DNA of 64,000 bases from Schlesneria sphaerica (GTDB lineage Bacteria; Planctomycetota; Planctomycetia; Planctomycetales; Planctomycetaceae), in NCBI RefSeq assembly GCF_044336245.1, contig NZ_CP172346.1:2480001-2544000 (forward strand). Reading direction: 5' to 3'. The notes under the pieces are model-generated. The model had not been told where the DNA came from. It worked only from the letters and a program-made list of their open reading frames with translations, and did not search any database. This document shows positions 55,258 through 63,510 of this stretch, piece after piece. Each line of letters starts with the position of its first letter. Position 1 is the stretch's first letter. The position numbers and the translations under genes were made by a program.

Positions 55258-56175
55258 TCATTGCCCAAGCAATTTGGCGATCAGAAACGCAGTCTCTGAC
55301 TCATATTTTTCCGAGCGGGAATGGCCGGGAATGAGCAGATGACATTCGTGACCGATTTCGTCGGATCGCTCTTTGAGCTTGATCCCGAAGACCGGGTGAT
55401 GAATACCATGCCCAGCGTCCCTGGAAGGAAGTGTCATCTCCTCGGTATATCTCAGGAATAGCGGGGGATCTTTCGCGTCGACATGGTTGTAAGGTGAAAA
55501 CTCCACATAGAGATCGCGGTATTTGTCATAGTTTTTCAGAGCGCCTTCGATCGTCAGTTCTCCGACGGCCATATTGATCATGCGATGCTTGAGGACGTTC
55601 GGCCCCAGCCACTCTTCCACCACCTTTGGATCGATTGAGACCTGGCCGGCATACGCCGCCGCGGCGCAAACACGCGTCGACTGTCGCAGAACTTCATCCT
55701 TAGAGTCGGGATCCGCCAGATCGTCGTGGAGCAGCAGCCACATCGACGTACAAGCCCCCGCGCTCCCCCCCGTGACGGCGAGATGGTCGCCGTCAATATT
55801 CCACTCGCTGGCCTTCGACCTCAGGAACTGGATGGCGCGAGCAGCATCGTGTACGGGGGCGGGCAATGGATTGTCCGGGGTCAGGCGGTAATTGATGGCG
55901 GCACAGGAGATTCCTTTCTCGAGAAACGGACGATACTTGTCCGTATTCTGCTTCTTATCCCCCGCCGTCCATCCCCCACCGTGAATGTAAACCATTACGG
56001 GCCGGGGCCCTGCTCCCTCTGCCTGCCAGAAATCGAGGACATTACGGGGATAAGGACCGTACGTGACCTCCGCATATGTTGGCTTCAGCTGCGATGCCGG
56101 ATCCTGGGCCCATGCCTCCCCACTCCCGACCATCCCAGATACCAGCAGCAGCAACCACAGAATCCGTGTCATCAT
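55258..56175 (-). CDS. Secreted alpha/beta hydrolase (esterase/lipase type)
   Basis: ATG 56175 follows GAGGGAAG and gives a 305-residue protein with a signal peptide ending near AWAQD. The oxyanion motif HGGGW and nucleophile motif GGSAGA mark the hormone-sensitive-lipase/BD-FAE group; PAPVHDAARAIQFLR and the late HSRSEKYE fit a catalytic Asp and His region. It probably hydrolyses small esters, perhaps acetyl or feruloyl groups on polysaccharides, outside the cytoplasm; the substrate is inferred only from family. It is convergent with gatA. Confidence 0.82.
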   Translation of the reverse strand: MMTRILWLLLLVSGMVGSGEAWAQDPASQLKPTYAEVTYGPYPRNVLDFWQAEGAGPRPVMVYIHGGGWTAGDKKQNTDKYRPFLEKGISCAAINYRLTPDNPLPAPVHDAARAIQFLRSKASEWNIDGDHLAVTGGSAGACTSMWLLLHDDLADPDSKDEVLRQSTRVCAAAAYAGQVSIDPKVVEEWLGPNVLKHRMINMAVGELTIEGALKNYDKYRDLYVEFSPYNHVDAKDPPLFLRYTEEMTLPSRDAGHGIHHPVFGIKLKERSDEIGHECHLLIPGHSRSEKYESETAFLIAKLLGQ

Positions 56176-56306
56176 GAATCTTCCCTCGAGGAATCTGGTC
56201 CGCACGACGATCCGAACTTTACCACCTGGACAATCCCTGGTCGCGTATACTTGGTGTCAGCGCCAGGCAGGCGCATCGCATCATACCCTCTGCCGACATT
56301 GATCAC

Positions 56307-57032
56307 ATGGAACGACGCCTGACGCCAAAACAACAGCAATTAGCCTGGGCCAAACTCAACAACCAGATCGTGGGCTGCGAACGCTGCCCGCGGCTACGGA
56401 CGTATTGCCAGGAGGTCGCTCAGCAGAAGCGGGCTGCCTACCGCGATTGGGAATACTGGGGGCTGCCAGTGCCCAACTTCGGCGATCCATCCGCCCGACT
56501 CGTCATCGTGGGGTTAGCGCCTGCCGCACACGGTGGCAATCGAACCGGCCGCGTCTTCACAGGAGACCGCAGTGGCGACTGGCTGTACCGCGCTCTTCAC
56601 AAAGCCGGGTTTGCAAATCAGGCGACCGCCACACATCGAAATGACGGACTGAAGCTGATTGACTGTGCAATCACCAATCCGTGCCACTGTGCTCCACCCG
56701 ACAACAAGCCAACGAAGGATGAGATCGCCAATTGTTCGGAGTGGATCGCACGGACGCTGACTCTGTTACCCGTTCAAGTCATCGTCGCCCTCGGTCAGAC
56801 CGCGTGGACCAACGTGATCGCTCAGGCGATTACCCAACGCTGGCTGCCCCCCAAGGGTCCACGACCGAAATTCGGTCACGGCAAGGAAGTCCCGATGCTC
56901 GACGACCGGGGCTGGATCATTGGATGCTTCCATCCCAGTCCCCGCAACACATTCACGGGACGACTCACAGAACCGATGCTCGATGCGGTTTTCACCCAGG
57001 CCCGACACCGCCTCGAGAGCTTCCTCCCATGA
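56307..57032 (+). CDS. Type 5 uracil-DNA glycosylase (UdgB-like)
   Basis: The 241-residue enzyme removes uracil, and in this family sometimes hypoxanthine or ethenocytosine, from DNA. CERCPRLR near residue 24 and the later TNPCHCAPPDNKP supply Cys ligands for an iron-sulfur cluster. GLAPAAHGGNRTGRVFTGD is the motif A region of type 5 enzymes, and HPSPRNTFTGR is motif B. Type 5 enzymes lack the classic catalytic Asp in motif A, as here. ATG 56307 has no strong ribosome binding site but fits the family start. It is convergent with the atp operon. Confidence 0.9.
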   Translation: MERRLTPKQQQLAWAKLNNQIVGCERCPRLRTYCQEVAQQKRAAYRDWEYWGLPVPNFGDPSARLVIVGLAPAAHGGNRTGRVFTGDRSGDWLYRALHKAGFANQATATHRNDGLKLIDCAITNPCHCAPPDNKPTKDEIANCSEWIARTLTLLPVQVIVALGQTAWTNVIAQAITQRWLPPKGPRPKFGHGKEVPMLDDRGWIIGCFHPSPRNTFTGRLTEPMLDAVFTQARHRLESFLP

Positions 57033-57073
57033 GTGAGTTTCTGCTACGCCCAATCTTCCAGACGTGAAACGAA

Positions 57074-57112
57074 AGAACCCCATCAGACCATCGTGAGGCC
57101 TGACAGGGTTCT
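57074..57112. terminator. Hairpin terminator between udg and the atp operon
   Basis: AGAACCC (57074-57080) pairs with GGGTTCT (57106-57112), with an inner TCAG/CTGA pair. On the minus strand it is followed by TTCGTTTC, fitting termination of the ATP synthase operon about 20 nt after atpC. Confidence 0.7.
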
Positions 57113-57131
57113 GAAAATCTGTTTCGCCAAC

Positions 57132-57542
57132 TCAGGAGTTGGCAGGATTGGTGATTGCGAGAATCTTTCGTGCCCGCTGCTGGTCTGCGAACTTCACAGC
57201 CACTTCTTCATCTGTCTTGGCGGGACGGGCTATCGCTTCCGCGAGTTGCTTCTCCGCTTCTGCAGTCGACAGGTCCTGAGCCGGGACCGCTCGATTCGTC
57301 AGCAGCGTGATGACCGGTCCCTGTACCTGAACGAATCCACCGTCAATGAAGTAGACAGTTTCGCCTGCCGTGGTTCGCACGCGGAGCGCCCCAGTTCCGA
57401 GTCGTCCGATCAGTGGAATTCGCCCCGGCAGGATGCCGATATCACCGTCGTACAACGGAAAACGGAGCGAAGCGACAGGCTCATCGAGCAAAGTTCGCTC
57501 GGGAGTCACGACGATCAGTCGCAATTTGTCGCCACCAGCCAT
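57132..57542 (-). CDS. atpC: ATP synthase F1 subunit epsilon
   Basis: Epsilon sits on the rotor with gamma and can inhibit ATP hydrolysis. ATG 57542 follows GTGAGGTC and gives 136 residues beginning MAGGDKLRLIVVTPERTLL. The beta-sandwich has LRFPLYDGDIGILPGRIPLIG and VYFIDGGFVQV, and the C-terminal helical hairpin starts near LSTAEAEKQLAEA. It is the last atp gene, separated from atpD by about 190 bp that contain a promoter-like element and a hairpin. Confidence 0.95.
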   Translation of the reverse strand: MAGGDKLRLIVVTPERTLLDEPVASLRFPLYDGDIGILPGRIPLIGRLGTGALRVRTTAGETVYFIDGGFVQVQGPVITLLTNRAVPAQDLSTAEAEKQLAEAIARPAKTDEEVAVKFADQQRARKILAITNPANS

Positions 57543-57615
57543 TTTGACCTCACTTAACCACAGCCAAAGGGACAATCACGGCGTCTTGTCCCGAATCACT
57601 TCGTGCAGTTCACGT

Positions 57616-57651
57616 CAGCGGGGACCTGAAACGGCACCCGCTGGCATTATA
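57616..57651 (-). promoter_or_regulatory. Extended -10 element and hairpin between atpD and atpC
   Basis: On the minus strand TGG-TATAAT (57651-57646) forms an extended -10 sequence. Downstream lies a 7 bp stem, CAGCGGG/CCCGCTG (57616-57622 with 57637-57643). They lie 75-110 bp before atpC. An internal promoter, an RNA-stability element or both are possible. Confidence 0.45.
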
Positions 57652-57733
57652 CCACTCGCAATCTGATGCAACCTTGCACCAGATCGTTAATCCAATTCAA
57701 CAAACTGATCCAGCCTGAAACCGACCCGGCTGA

Positions 57734-59173
57734 TTAAGCCTTGGCCATACGTTCAGCCTGCTCGGCAGCTTCAGAGATACCACCGACATAAGTGAAGGCG
57801 GCTTCCGGCAGATGGTCCCACTTGCCGTCGCAAAGCTCTTCGAAACTCTCGATCGTTTCGTCGCGTGGGGTAATCTTACCCTTCTTGCCGGTGAATGGCT
57901 CAGCAACGAGGAACGGCTGCGAGAGGAATCGTTCGATACGACGTGCTCGGTGCACAACCAGTTTGTCTTCTTCGCTCAATTCATCGATACCGAGAATTGC
58001 GATGATGTCCTGAAGTTCGCGGTATCGCTGCAGAATCTGCTGCACTCGGCGAGCAATCTTGTAGTGCCGTTCACCCACGACCAGCGGGTCGAGGATTCGT
58101 GACGACGAAGACAGCGGATCGATTGCGGGATACAACCCTTTTTCAGCGATTCGTCGTTCGAGATACAAGAATGCATCCAGGTGAGCGAACGCGGTCGCAG
58201 GAGCAGGGTCGGTCGGATCGTCTGCAGGAACGTAAACGGCCTGCACCGAGGTGATCGCACCACGATTGGTTGAGGTGATTCGCTCTTGCAGAGCTCCCAG
58301 TTCGGTACCCAGTGTTGGCTGGTAACCCACGGCACTCGGCATACGACCAAGCAGAGCGGACACTTCCGAACCGGCTTGCGAGAATCGGAAAATGTTATCG
58401 ACGAACAACAGGGTGTCAGCACCGGTTGCATCTCGGAACCACTCGGCCATTGTCAGAGCGGTCAAAGCCACGCGAAGACGAGCACCGGGCGGTTCGTTCA
58501 TCTGACCGAACACCATCGCGGTCTGATCAATCACGTGACGACCAGTACTGCCGATCTCGGCTTCCTGCATTTCCAGCCAGAGGTCGTTACCTTCACGGGT
58601 TCGTTCCCCGACCCCTGCGAACACCGAGTAACCCCCGTGAGCCGAGGCGATACGAGCGATCAACTCGGTCAAAATAACGGTCTTACCGAGACCAGCTCCA
58701 CCGAACAGACCGGCTTTACCACCGCGGACGAATGGAACCAGCAGGTCGATCACCTTAATACCGGTTTCGAACAGTTCGGTCTTGGAGCTGAGGTCCGACA
58801 GAGCCGGAGGATCACGGTGAATGGCCCATCGTTCTTCACAGGGAACTTCACCACGGCCGTCGATGGGATCGCCGAGCACGTTGAAGACACGGCCCAGAGT
58901 CGCTTTACCGACGGGAACACTCACGGGCGCCCCGGTATCCACAACTTCCATTCCACGAACCATACCGTCGGTGGAACCGAGTGCCACACACCGGACTCGA
59001 CCGCCACCCAGGTGCTGCTGGACTTCCCCAGTCACCTTGAGCTTGAGCCCCTTCACTTCGGTCTCAATCTTGACGGCGTTATAAATTCCGGGCAGGCTCG
59101 CTTCCGAAAATTCCGCGTCAAATGTTGATCCGATGATCTGTGTGACATGGCCAATATTGGTGCCGGTCGTCAT
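57734..59173 (-). CDS. atpD: ATP synthase F1 subunit beta
   Basis: Beta carries the catalytic nucleotide sites. Walker A GGAGLGKT lies near residue 158, the catalytic Glu region VGERTREGNDLW near residue 188, and LFVDNIFRFSQAGSEVSALLGRMPS-like residues near 255. DELSEEDK near residue 400 is the DELSEED lever, which contacts gamma. The length of 479 residues is usual. The start is ATG 59173 with a weak upstream site. It follows atpG by 92 bp. Confidence 0.97.
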   Translation of the reverse strand: MTTGTNIGHVTQIIGSTFDAEFSEASLPGIYNAVKIETEVKGLKLKVTGEVQQHLGGGRVRCVALGSTDGMVRGMEVVDTGAPVSVPVGKATLGRVFNVLGDPIDGRGEVPCEERWAIHRDPPALSDLSSKTELFETGIKVIDLLVPFVRGGKAGLFGGAGLGKTVILTELIARIASAHGGYSVFAGVGERTREGNDLWLEMQEAEIGSTGRHVIDQTAMVFGQMNEPPGARLRVALTALTMAEWFRDATGADTLLFVDNIFRFSQAGSEVSALLGRMPSAVGYQPTLGTELGALQERITSTNRGAITSVQAVYVPADDPTDPAPATAFAHLDAFLYLERRIAEKGLYPAIDPLSSSSRILDPLVVGERHYKIARRVQQILQRYRELQDIIAILGIDELSEEDKLVVHRARRIERFLSQPFLVAEPFTGKKGKITPRDETIESFEELCDGKWDHLPEAAFTYVGGISEAAEQAERMAKA

Positions 59174-59265
59174 ATCTGTGGTCTCTATTCTCGAATGGTC
59201 TGTTTTGCCACTCTGAACGAACTAACGGGTTAACTGGCGAACAACTCGTGGTCGGGGGCACCGCG

Positions 59266-60156
59266 TTATTCCAACGCAGCGGCACCACCGATGATTTCAC
59301 TGAGTTCCGATGTAATCTGCGATTGACGTGCCCGGTTATACTGAGCACGGATTGTGCGGATCATCTCATCCGCGTTGTCGGTAGCACTCTTCATCGCCAC
59401 CATACGTGCGATCTGCTCACTCACAGCGGCATCCAGGAAGCACTTGAACAGCCGCGCCTTGAATGACGCCGGGACAATCTCTTCCAGAATTTCTTTGGGT
59501 GATGGCAGAAATTCGTACTCGATGCTTGGTTTGCCAGAGGGTGCCGCGGCCGCCCCTTCCAGCTTTCCGATCGGCAGCAAGGTCTCAATCACGGCCTTCT
59601 GCCGGGACATGGTTTCAAACCGGGTGTAAGCCACGTCCAACCGGTCAATCTCGCCCCGGATGAACAGGTCCACGTACCGCTTTGCCAGCACGTCGACTTC
59701 ATCGAATGTCGGCTTATCTTCGAAATGCGTGTAGCTGAGCGCCGTCGAAATCTTCTGGAACTTGAAGAAGCCGATCCCTCTCTTACCGGACACTTCAATG
59801 TCCAGCGGAATCTGATCCGCTTTGGCCTGGCGGATGCGTGCCTGAGCGTGCCGCAACACCCCCCCATTGTAACCGCCACACAACCCGCGATTGGATGTAA
59901 TGACCAAAAGGATACTTTTTCGTTCGGTATCCCGTTGTTGCAGCAGTGGATGAGTGAATCCTGACGCGCCTTCCTGAAGTGTGCTCGAAAGATCCGCCAC
60001 AATTTCAGAAATCTTGCGTGTGTAAGCAGCGGCTTGTGTCGCTCGATCCATTGCCTTTTTGAAGCGTGCGGTCGCAACCAGTTCCATCGTCCGCGTGATC
60101 TTGCGGACGTTGCGAACGGCTTTTAACCGCTTGATGATCGCACGTGCTTTTGCCAT
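59266..60156 (-). CDS. atpG: ATP synthase F1 subunit gamma
   Basis: Gamma is the central rotating shaft. The 296-residue product starts MAKARAIIKRLKAVRNVRKITRTMELVA, of which KITRTMELVATARFKKA is a conserved N-terminal helix segment, and has LLVITSNRGLCGGYN near residue 80. It ends with a long helix carrying MKSATDNADEMI and NRARQSQITSELSEI. The start ATG 60156 has AAGAG upstream. A stem-loop lies between atpA and this gene. Confidence 0.96.
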   Translation of the reverse strand: MAKARAIIKRLKAVRNVRKITRTMELVATARFKKAMDRATQAAAYTRKISEIVADLSSTLQEGASGFTHPLLQQRDTERKSILLVITSNRGLCGGYNGGVLRHAQARIRQAKADQIPLDIEVSGKRGIGFFKFQKISTALSYTHFEDKPTFDEVDVLAKRYVDLFIRGEIDRLDVAYTRFETMSRQKAVIETLLPIGKLEGAAAAPSGKPSIEYEFLPSPKEILEEIVPASFKARLFKCFLDAAVSEQIARMVAMKSATDNADEMIRTIRAQYNRARQSQITSELSEIIGGAAALE

Positions 60157-60200
60157 GGTTCTCTTGTACTGCAGTCAGTTTCAAATTGGGGACGGTGTCG

Positions 60201-60232
60201 CAACCGGGACATCTGTCAAATGTTCCCGGTTG
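60201..60232 (-). promoter_or_regulatory. Stem-loop between atpA and atpG
   Basis: CAACCGGGA and TCCCGGTTG form a perfect 9 bp stem, extended by CAT/ATG across a one-base bulge, with a 7-nt loop. It lies 37 nt after the atpA stop and 45 nt before atpG. It has no T tract, so mRNA processing or stabilisation is more likely than full termination. Confidence 0.5.
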
Positions 60233-60268
60233 TTCCTGTTCTCCTGCCGAAACAGAAGGCTTTCGGAA

Positions 60269-61795
60269 TTACGCTTTTGCCTGGGTCGCCTGCCAGCGGT
60301 CACGCCATTCTTCCAGTGCCTTCTTCAGGGCACCTTCGGTGGCGTCATCCAGTGCCCCACCCTTGATGAGGGCGTCACGGACTTCGCTCTTCTCTTCTCG
60401 CATAAACTGAAGCAGGTTGCTTTCTGCTTCCTGAACGCGTGGTACCGGTACCTTGTCGAAGTAACCCTTCGAACCAGCATAGATACTCATGACCTGATCT
60501 GCTGCGTTCAACGGCTGGAACTGAGGCTGTTTCAACAGTTCGACCATGCGGTAACCGCGGTCAAGCTGCTGCTGTGTCGCCTTATCGAGTTCTGTACCGA
60601 GCTGAGCGAATGCTTCCAGCTCACGGAACGCTGCCAGGTCCAGTCGCAGACTACCGGCAACCTTCTTCATCCCCTTCGTCTGTGCGTTACCACCGACGCG
60701 GGAGACAGAGATACCGACGTTGATGGCGGGCCGAACACCCTTGAAGAACAGATCCGGCTCGAGGTAGATCTGACCGTCGGTGATCGAAATCACGTTCGTC
60801 GGGATATATGCCGAAACTTCCCCTTCGAGGGTTTCGATGATCGGCAGGGCCGTCATCGATCCACCACCGAGCTCGTCGCTCAACTTGGCGGCACGTTCCA
60901 GCAGACGGCTGTGACAGTAGAACACGTCCCCGGGGTACGCTTCACGACCTGGTGGGCGTCGCATCAGCAACGACAACTGACGATAGGCAGTCGCCTGTCG
61001 AGTCAAGTCATCGTACACGACCAGGGTGTGCTTACCCTGATACATGAAAAATTCAGCGATCGAAGCACCGGCGTAAGGAGCGATGTACTGCAGCGGAGCA
61101 GGATCGCTGGCCGAGGCACTCACGACGATGGTGTAGTCCATCGCTCCGGCCTTGGTCAGAGCTTCCACCACACCGGCTGTCGAGCTGGCTCGCTGACCGC
61201 ACGACACATAAACACAGATGACGTCGCCGCCCTTCTGGTTAATGATCGCGTCGATGGCGACGGCTGTCTTGCCCGTCTTTCGGTCACCAATGATCAATTC
61301 TCGCTGACCACGACCGACAGGGGTCATGGCGTCAACAGCCTTGATCCCGGTCTGCAGCGGCTGCTTGACCGGCTGACGTCCGGCGACGCCTGGTGCCGTT
61401 GTTTCCAGCGGACGGGTTTCGGTGGTCAGCACAGGACCCTTGCCGTCGAGCGGATTACCCAATGGATCGATTACGCGACCAATCAGGCTTTCCCCGACAG
61501 GAACCGACAGAAGTGCGCCAGTCGTACGGACTTCTTCACCTTCAGTGATCTTCAGGTAGTCACCGAGGATGATCACACCGACGGAGTTCTCTTCCAGGTT
61601 GAACACCTGGCCGCGAACGCCGCTCTTGGTGAACTCCACCATTTCGCCAGCCATGGCTGTCGATAAGCCATAGACCCGCGCGATGCCGTCACCGACCTCG
61701 ACGACGTGGCCGACTTCACTGGTTTGTATTTGTCCGCGAAAGCCTTCAATTTCCGTCTTGATGACTGAAGCGATCTCGCCCGCGTTGAATTTCAT
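60269..61795 (-). CDS. atpA: ATP synthase F1 subunit alpha
   Basis: Alpha alternates with beta in the F1 head and holds non-catalytic nucleotide sites. The 508-residue product begins MKFNAGEIASVIKTEIE and has the Walker A motif GDRKTGKTA near residue 170, VYVSCGQ, and PGREAYPGDVFYCHSRLLER. The start ATG 61795 lies behind GAGAGG. The reading frame overlaps the atpH 3' end by 50 bp, so the two are probably translationally coupled. Confidence 0.97.
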   Translation of the reverse strand: MKFNAGEIASVIKTEIEGFRGQIQTSEVGHVVEVGDGIARVYGLSTAMAGEMVEFTKSGVRGQVFNLEENSVGVIILGDYLKITEGEEVRTTGALLSVPVGESLIGRVIDPLGNPLDGKGPVLTTETRPLETTAPGVAGRQPVKQPLQTGIKAVDAMTPVGRGQRELIIGDRKTGKTAVAIDAIINQKGGDVICVYVSCGQRASSTAGVVEALTKAGAMDYTIVVSASASDPAPLQYIAPYAGASIAEFFMYQGKHTLVVYDDLTRQATAYRQLSLLMRRPPGREAYPGDVFYCHSRLLERAAKLSDELGGGSMTALPIIETLEGEVSAYIPTNVISITDGQIYLEPDLFFKGVRPAINVGISVSRVGGNAQTKGMKKVAGSLRLDLAAFRELEAFAQLGTELDKATQQQLDRGYRMVELLKQPQFQPLNAADQVMSIYAGSKGYFDKVPVPRVQEAESNLLQFMREEKSEVRDALIKGGALDDATEGALKKALEEWRDRWQATQAKA

Positions 61796-62420
61796 TCAGA
61801 CACCTCTCGCGCAAACGAACGCGAAGTTGTTTTACTTGAGTTTTCAAGGAACCGTCATAGACGGTATCGCCAACACGAATCGTCATCCCGCCGAGGAGAG
61901 ATGGGTCGACCCGCGTTTCCAGAATCGGCTGTTTTGACAATGCTGTCGCCAACGAACTGCGAATGGCATCGAGCGTCTCGGTAGAGAGCTCTGCGGCACT
62001 CGTGATCTGCACTCGCTGCTGATTCAGGCGTTGCTCGGCCTCGCGGACGGCAGCATCATGAATCAGCGGGACGAGACTCAGTCGATCGTGATTTGCGACA
62101 ACGCGAATAAAATCTGCGAATAGTGGGGTCGATCGCGGAACCACAACTTTTTCAAGCAGTTGCAGCTTCGCTTCGACGCTCAACCCCTGCGCCCGCAGCA
62201 TTTGGTCAAACTCGGGGTTCTGTTGCAGTACGTCTGTGACGAACGACCCGAGTTCTTCCAGTGCCGCAGGAATCCCGCCTGCTTTCTCGGCAGATTCGAG
62301 ATAGGCGTGTGAGTAGACCTTTGCCACCGACTGGGCACGTGGATCTTCTAACACGGAGGAGATTTGAGTGCGGAGATCTTGCGAATCCACGTCAGCCGAC
62401 TCCCTAGTTCCGCCGAACAT
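61746..62420 (-). CDS. atpH: ATP synthase subunit delta (OSCP)
   Basis: Delta joins the top of F1 to the b-subunit stalk. The 224-residue product has an unusual polar N-terminal extension of about 30 residues before AQSVAKVYSHAYLESAE. The C-terminal domain has VDPSLLGGMTIRVGDTVYDGSLK, whose GGMTIRVGDTVYDGS part is the family signature. The C terminus reads on for about 15 basic residues into atpA. ATG 62420 overlaps the atpF stop. Confidence 0.93.
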   Translation of the reverse strand: MFGGTRESADVDSQDLRTQISSVLEDPRAQSVAKVYSHAYLESAEKAGGIPAALEELGSFVTDVLQQNPEFDQMLRAQGLSVEAKLQLLEKVVVPRSTPLFADFIRVVANHDRLSLVPLIHDAAVREAEQRLNQQRVQITSAAELSTETLDAIRSSLATALSKQPILETRVDPSLLGGMTIRVGDTVYDGSLKTQVKQLRVRLRERCLNEIQRGRDRFSHQDGN

Positions 62421-63078
62421 TAATTTGTGACAGTGCTTCTTTCACGAGACGATCATGGTCATCGCCAGAAAGGCTCCGACCAATCACATTCTCGGTTGCG
62501 TTGACGACGTTGGTTGACACGAAGTCAAACAATTCCGTCAACGCCTGATCGCGTGATCGCTCGATGTCAGCAATCGCCCGCTGCCGCGAAGCGTCTGCTT
62601 CCTTCTGGGCCGTTGCCAGAATCTCTTGCTTGGTGTGCTCGGCATCCCGGCGGGCTTCCGCCAGGATCTCACGGACTTCTTCCTGCACCTTGGCAAGCTT
62701 CAGTTCGTGTTCTTTGAGCAGTGCCTCGGCTTTGGTGCGAGATACTTCGGCGTCAGCAATGTTCTGCTGAATGCCTCGTTCCCGCTCGCTCAAACCTGCC
62801 CTGAGTGGCCCCCAGGCACCGACTCGAAGCACGACCAGGTAAACGGCAAAGGTAATCAATGAGAAAAAAGCAAGATCCTTGCTGAATGTCATTGGCAACC
62901 CGCCGTGCTCCCCGTGCCCGCCCTCAGCGTGTGCGTCACCATGGGCACCGTCAGGAGTATGCGCCGCGTCTCCATGTGCATCCGCATGGACAGGATCCGC
63001 CGCGAATGCAACCTGAGGTGCATGCAACGCAACGCACACCATGGCCACAGCAACAAATTGCGAGATGATCCGAAACAT
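62404..63078 (-). CDS. atpF: ATP synthase Fo subunit b with signal-like leader and His-rich segment
   Basis: Subunit b forms the peripheral stalk. From ATG 63078 the 224-residue protein begins with a hydrophobic, signal-peptide-like stretch ending near AFAAD. About 30 residues follow with seven His alternating with Asp, Glu, Gly and Ala (for example HADAHGDAAH). Then comes the transmembrane segment DLAFFSLITFAVYLVVLRVGA, part of which is typical of b subunits, and a long charged coiled coil. ATG 63129 would add 17 residues. The leader and His-rich region are unlike E. coli AtpF. Confidence 0.92.
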   Translation of the reverse strand: MFRIISQFVAVAMVCVALHAPQVAFAADPVHADAHGDAAHTPDGAHGDAHAEGGHGEHGGLPMTFSKDLAFFSLITFAVYLVVLRVGAWGPLRAGLSERERGIQQNIADAEVSRTKAEALLKEHELKLAKVQEEVREILAEARRDAEHTKQEILATAQKEADASRQRAIADIERSRDQALTELFDFVSTNVVNATENVIGRSLSGDDHDRLVKEALSQINVRRN

Positions 63079-63125
63079 ACCCAGAACTCTCAGACAAGAA
63101 ACAGTACGGACGATAGGGACAAGCA

Positions 63126-63449
63126 TCACTGAGCGATGTAAGGACGGTAGCCAGTGTTGTTGAGCATGCAGACGATCAGGGCGAAGAACGTCGCACCTTC
63201 GATCAGAGCGGCTGCAATGATCATGGCGGTCTGGATGCTGCCAGCGACTTCTGGCTGACGAGCCATCCCTTCGACAGCGGCAACACCGATACGGCCGATA
63301 CCGTAAGCAGCACCACAGATCACAACAGCGGCACCGAAAGCAGCGGAAAAGTGAATTCCACCAGCACCACCTTCAGCGGCGAAAGCGGGCGCGGCGAAAG
63401 CGAAAACCAAAGCGATACCGTAGCACAACACTCGCAGATTCTGACTCAC
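63126..63449 (-). CDS. atpE: ATP synthase Fo subunit c with N-terminal signal-like extension
   Basis: Subunit c forms the membrane ring that carries ions. GTG 63449 follows AGGAG at 7 nt and gives 107 residues. A hydrophobic leader ends near AFAAEGG, and then two transmembrane helices follow: the first has YGIGRIGVAAVEGMARQPE with the conserved polar loop, the second has LIEGATFFALIVCML with the ion-binding Glu. No second-helix sodium-site pattern is obvious, so proton coupling is likelier. The leader suggests processed insertion. Confidence 0.94.
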   Translation of the reverse strand: MSQNLRVLCYGIALVFAFAAPAFAAEGGAGGIHFSAAFGAAVVICGAAYGIGRIGVAAVEGMARQPEVAGSIQTAMIIAAALIEGATFFALIVCMLNNTGYRPYIAQ

Positions 63450-63510
63450 GTTAACTCTCCTGACCGGGAAACTTGGGACAAACCCAAAGACATTTGGCAA
63501 ACCGAAAACA

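Noticed and set aside
60059..61666. A 535-codon open frame on the plus strand
   Set aside because: It lies antisense to atpA and atpG, whose conserved motifs are unambiguous.
63126..63449. The Arg in helix 1 of subunit c (GIGRIG) as an abnormal charge
   Set aside because: As I recall, a basic residue occurs there in c subunits of other phyla, such as Bacteroidetes, so it is not exceptional.
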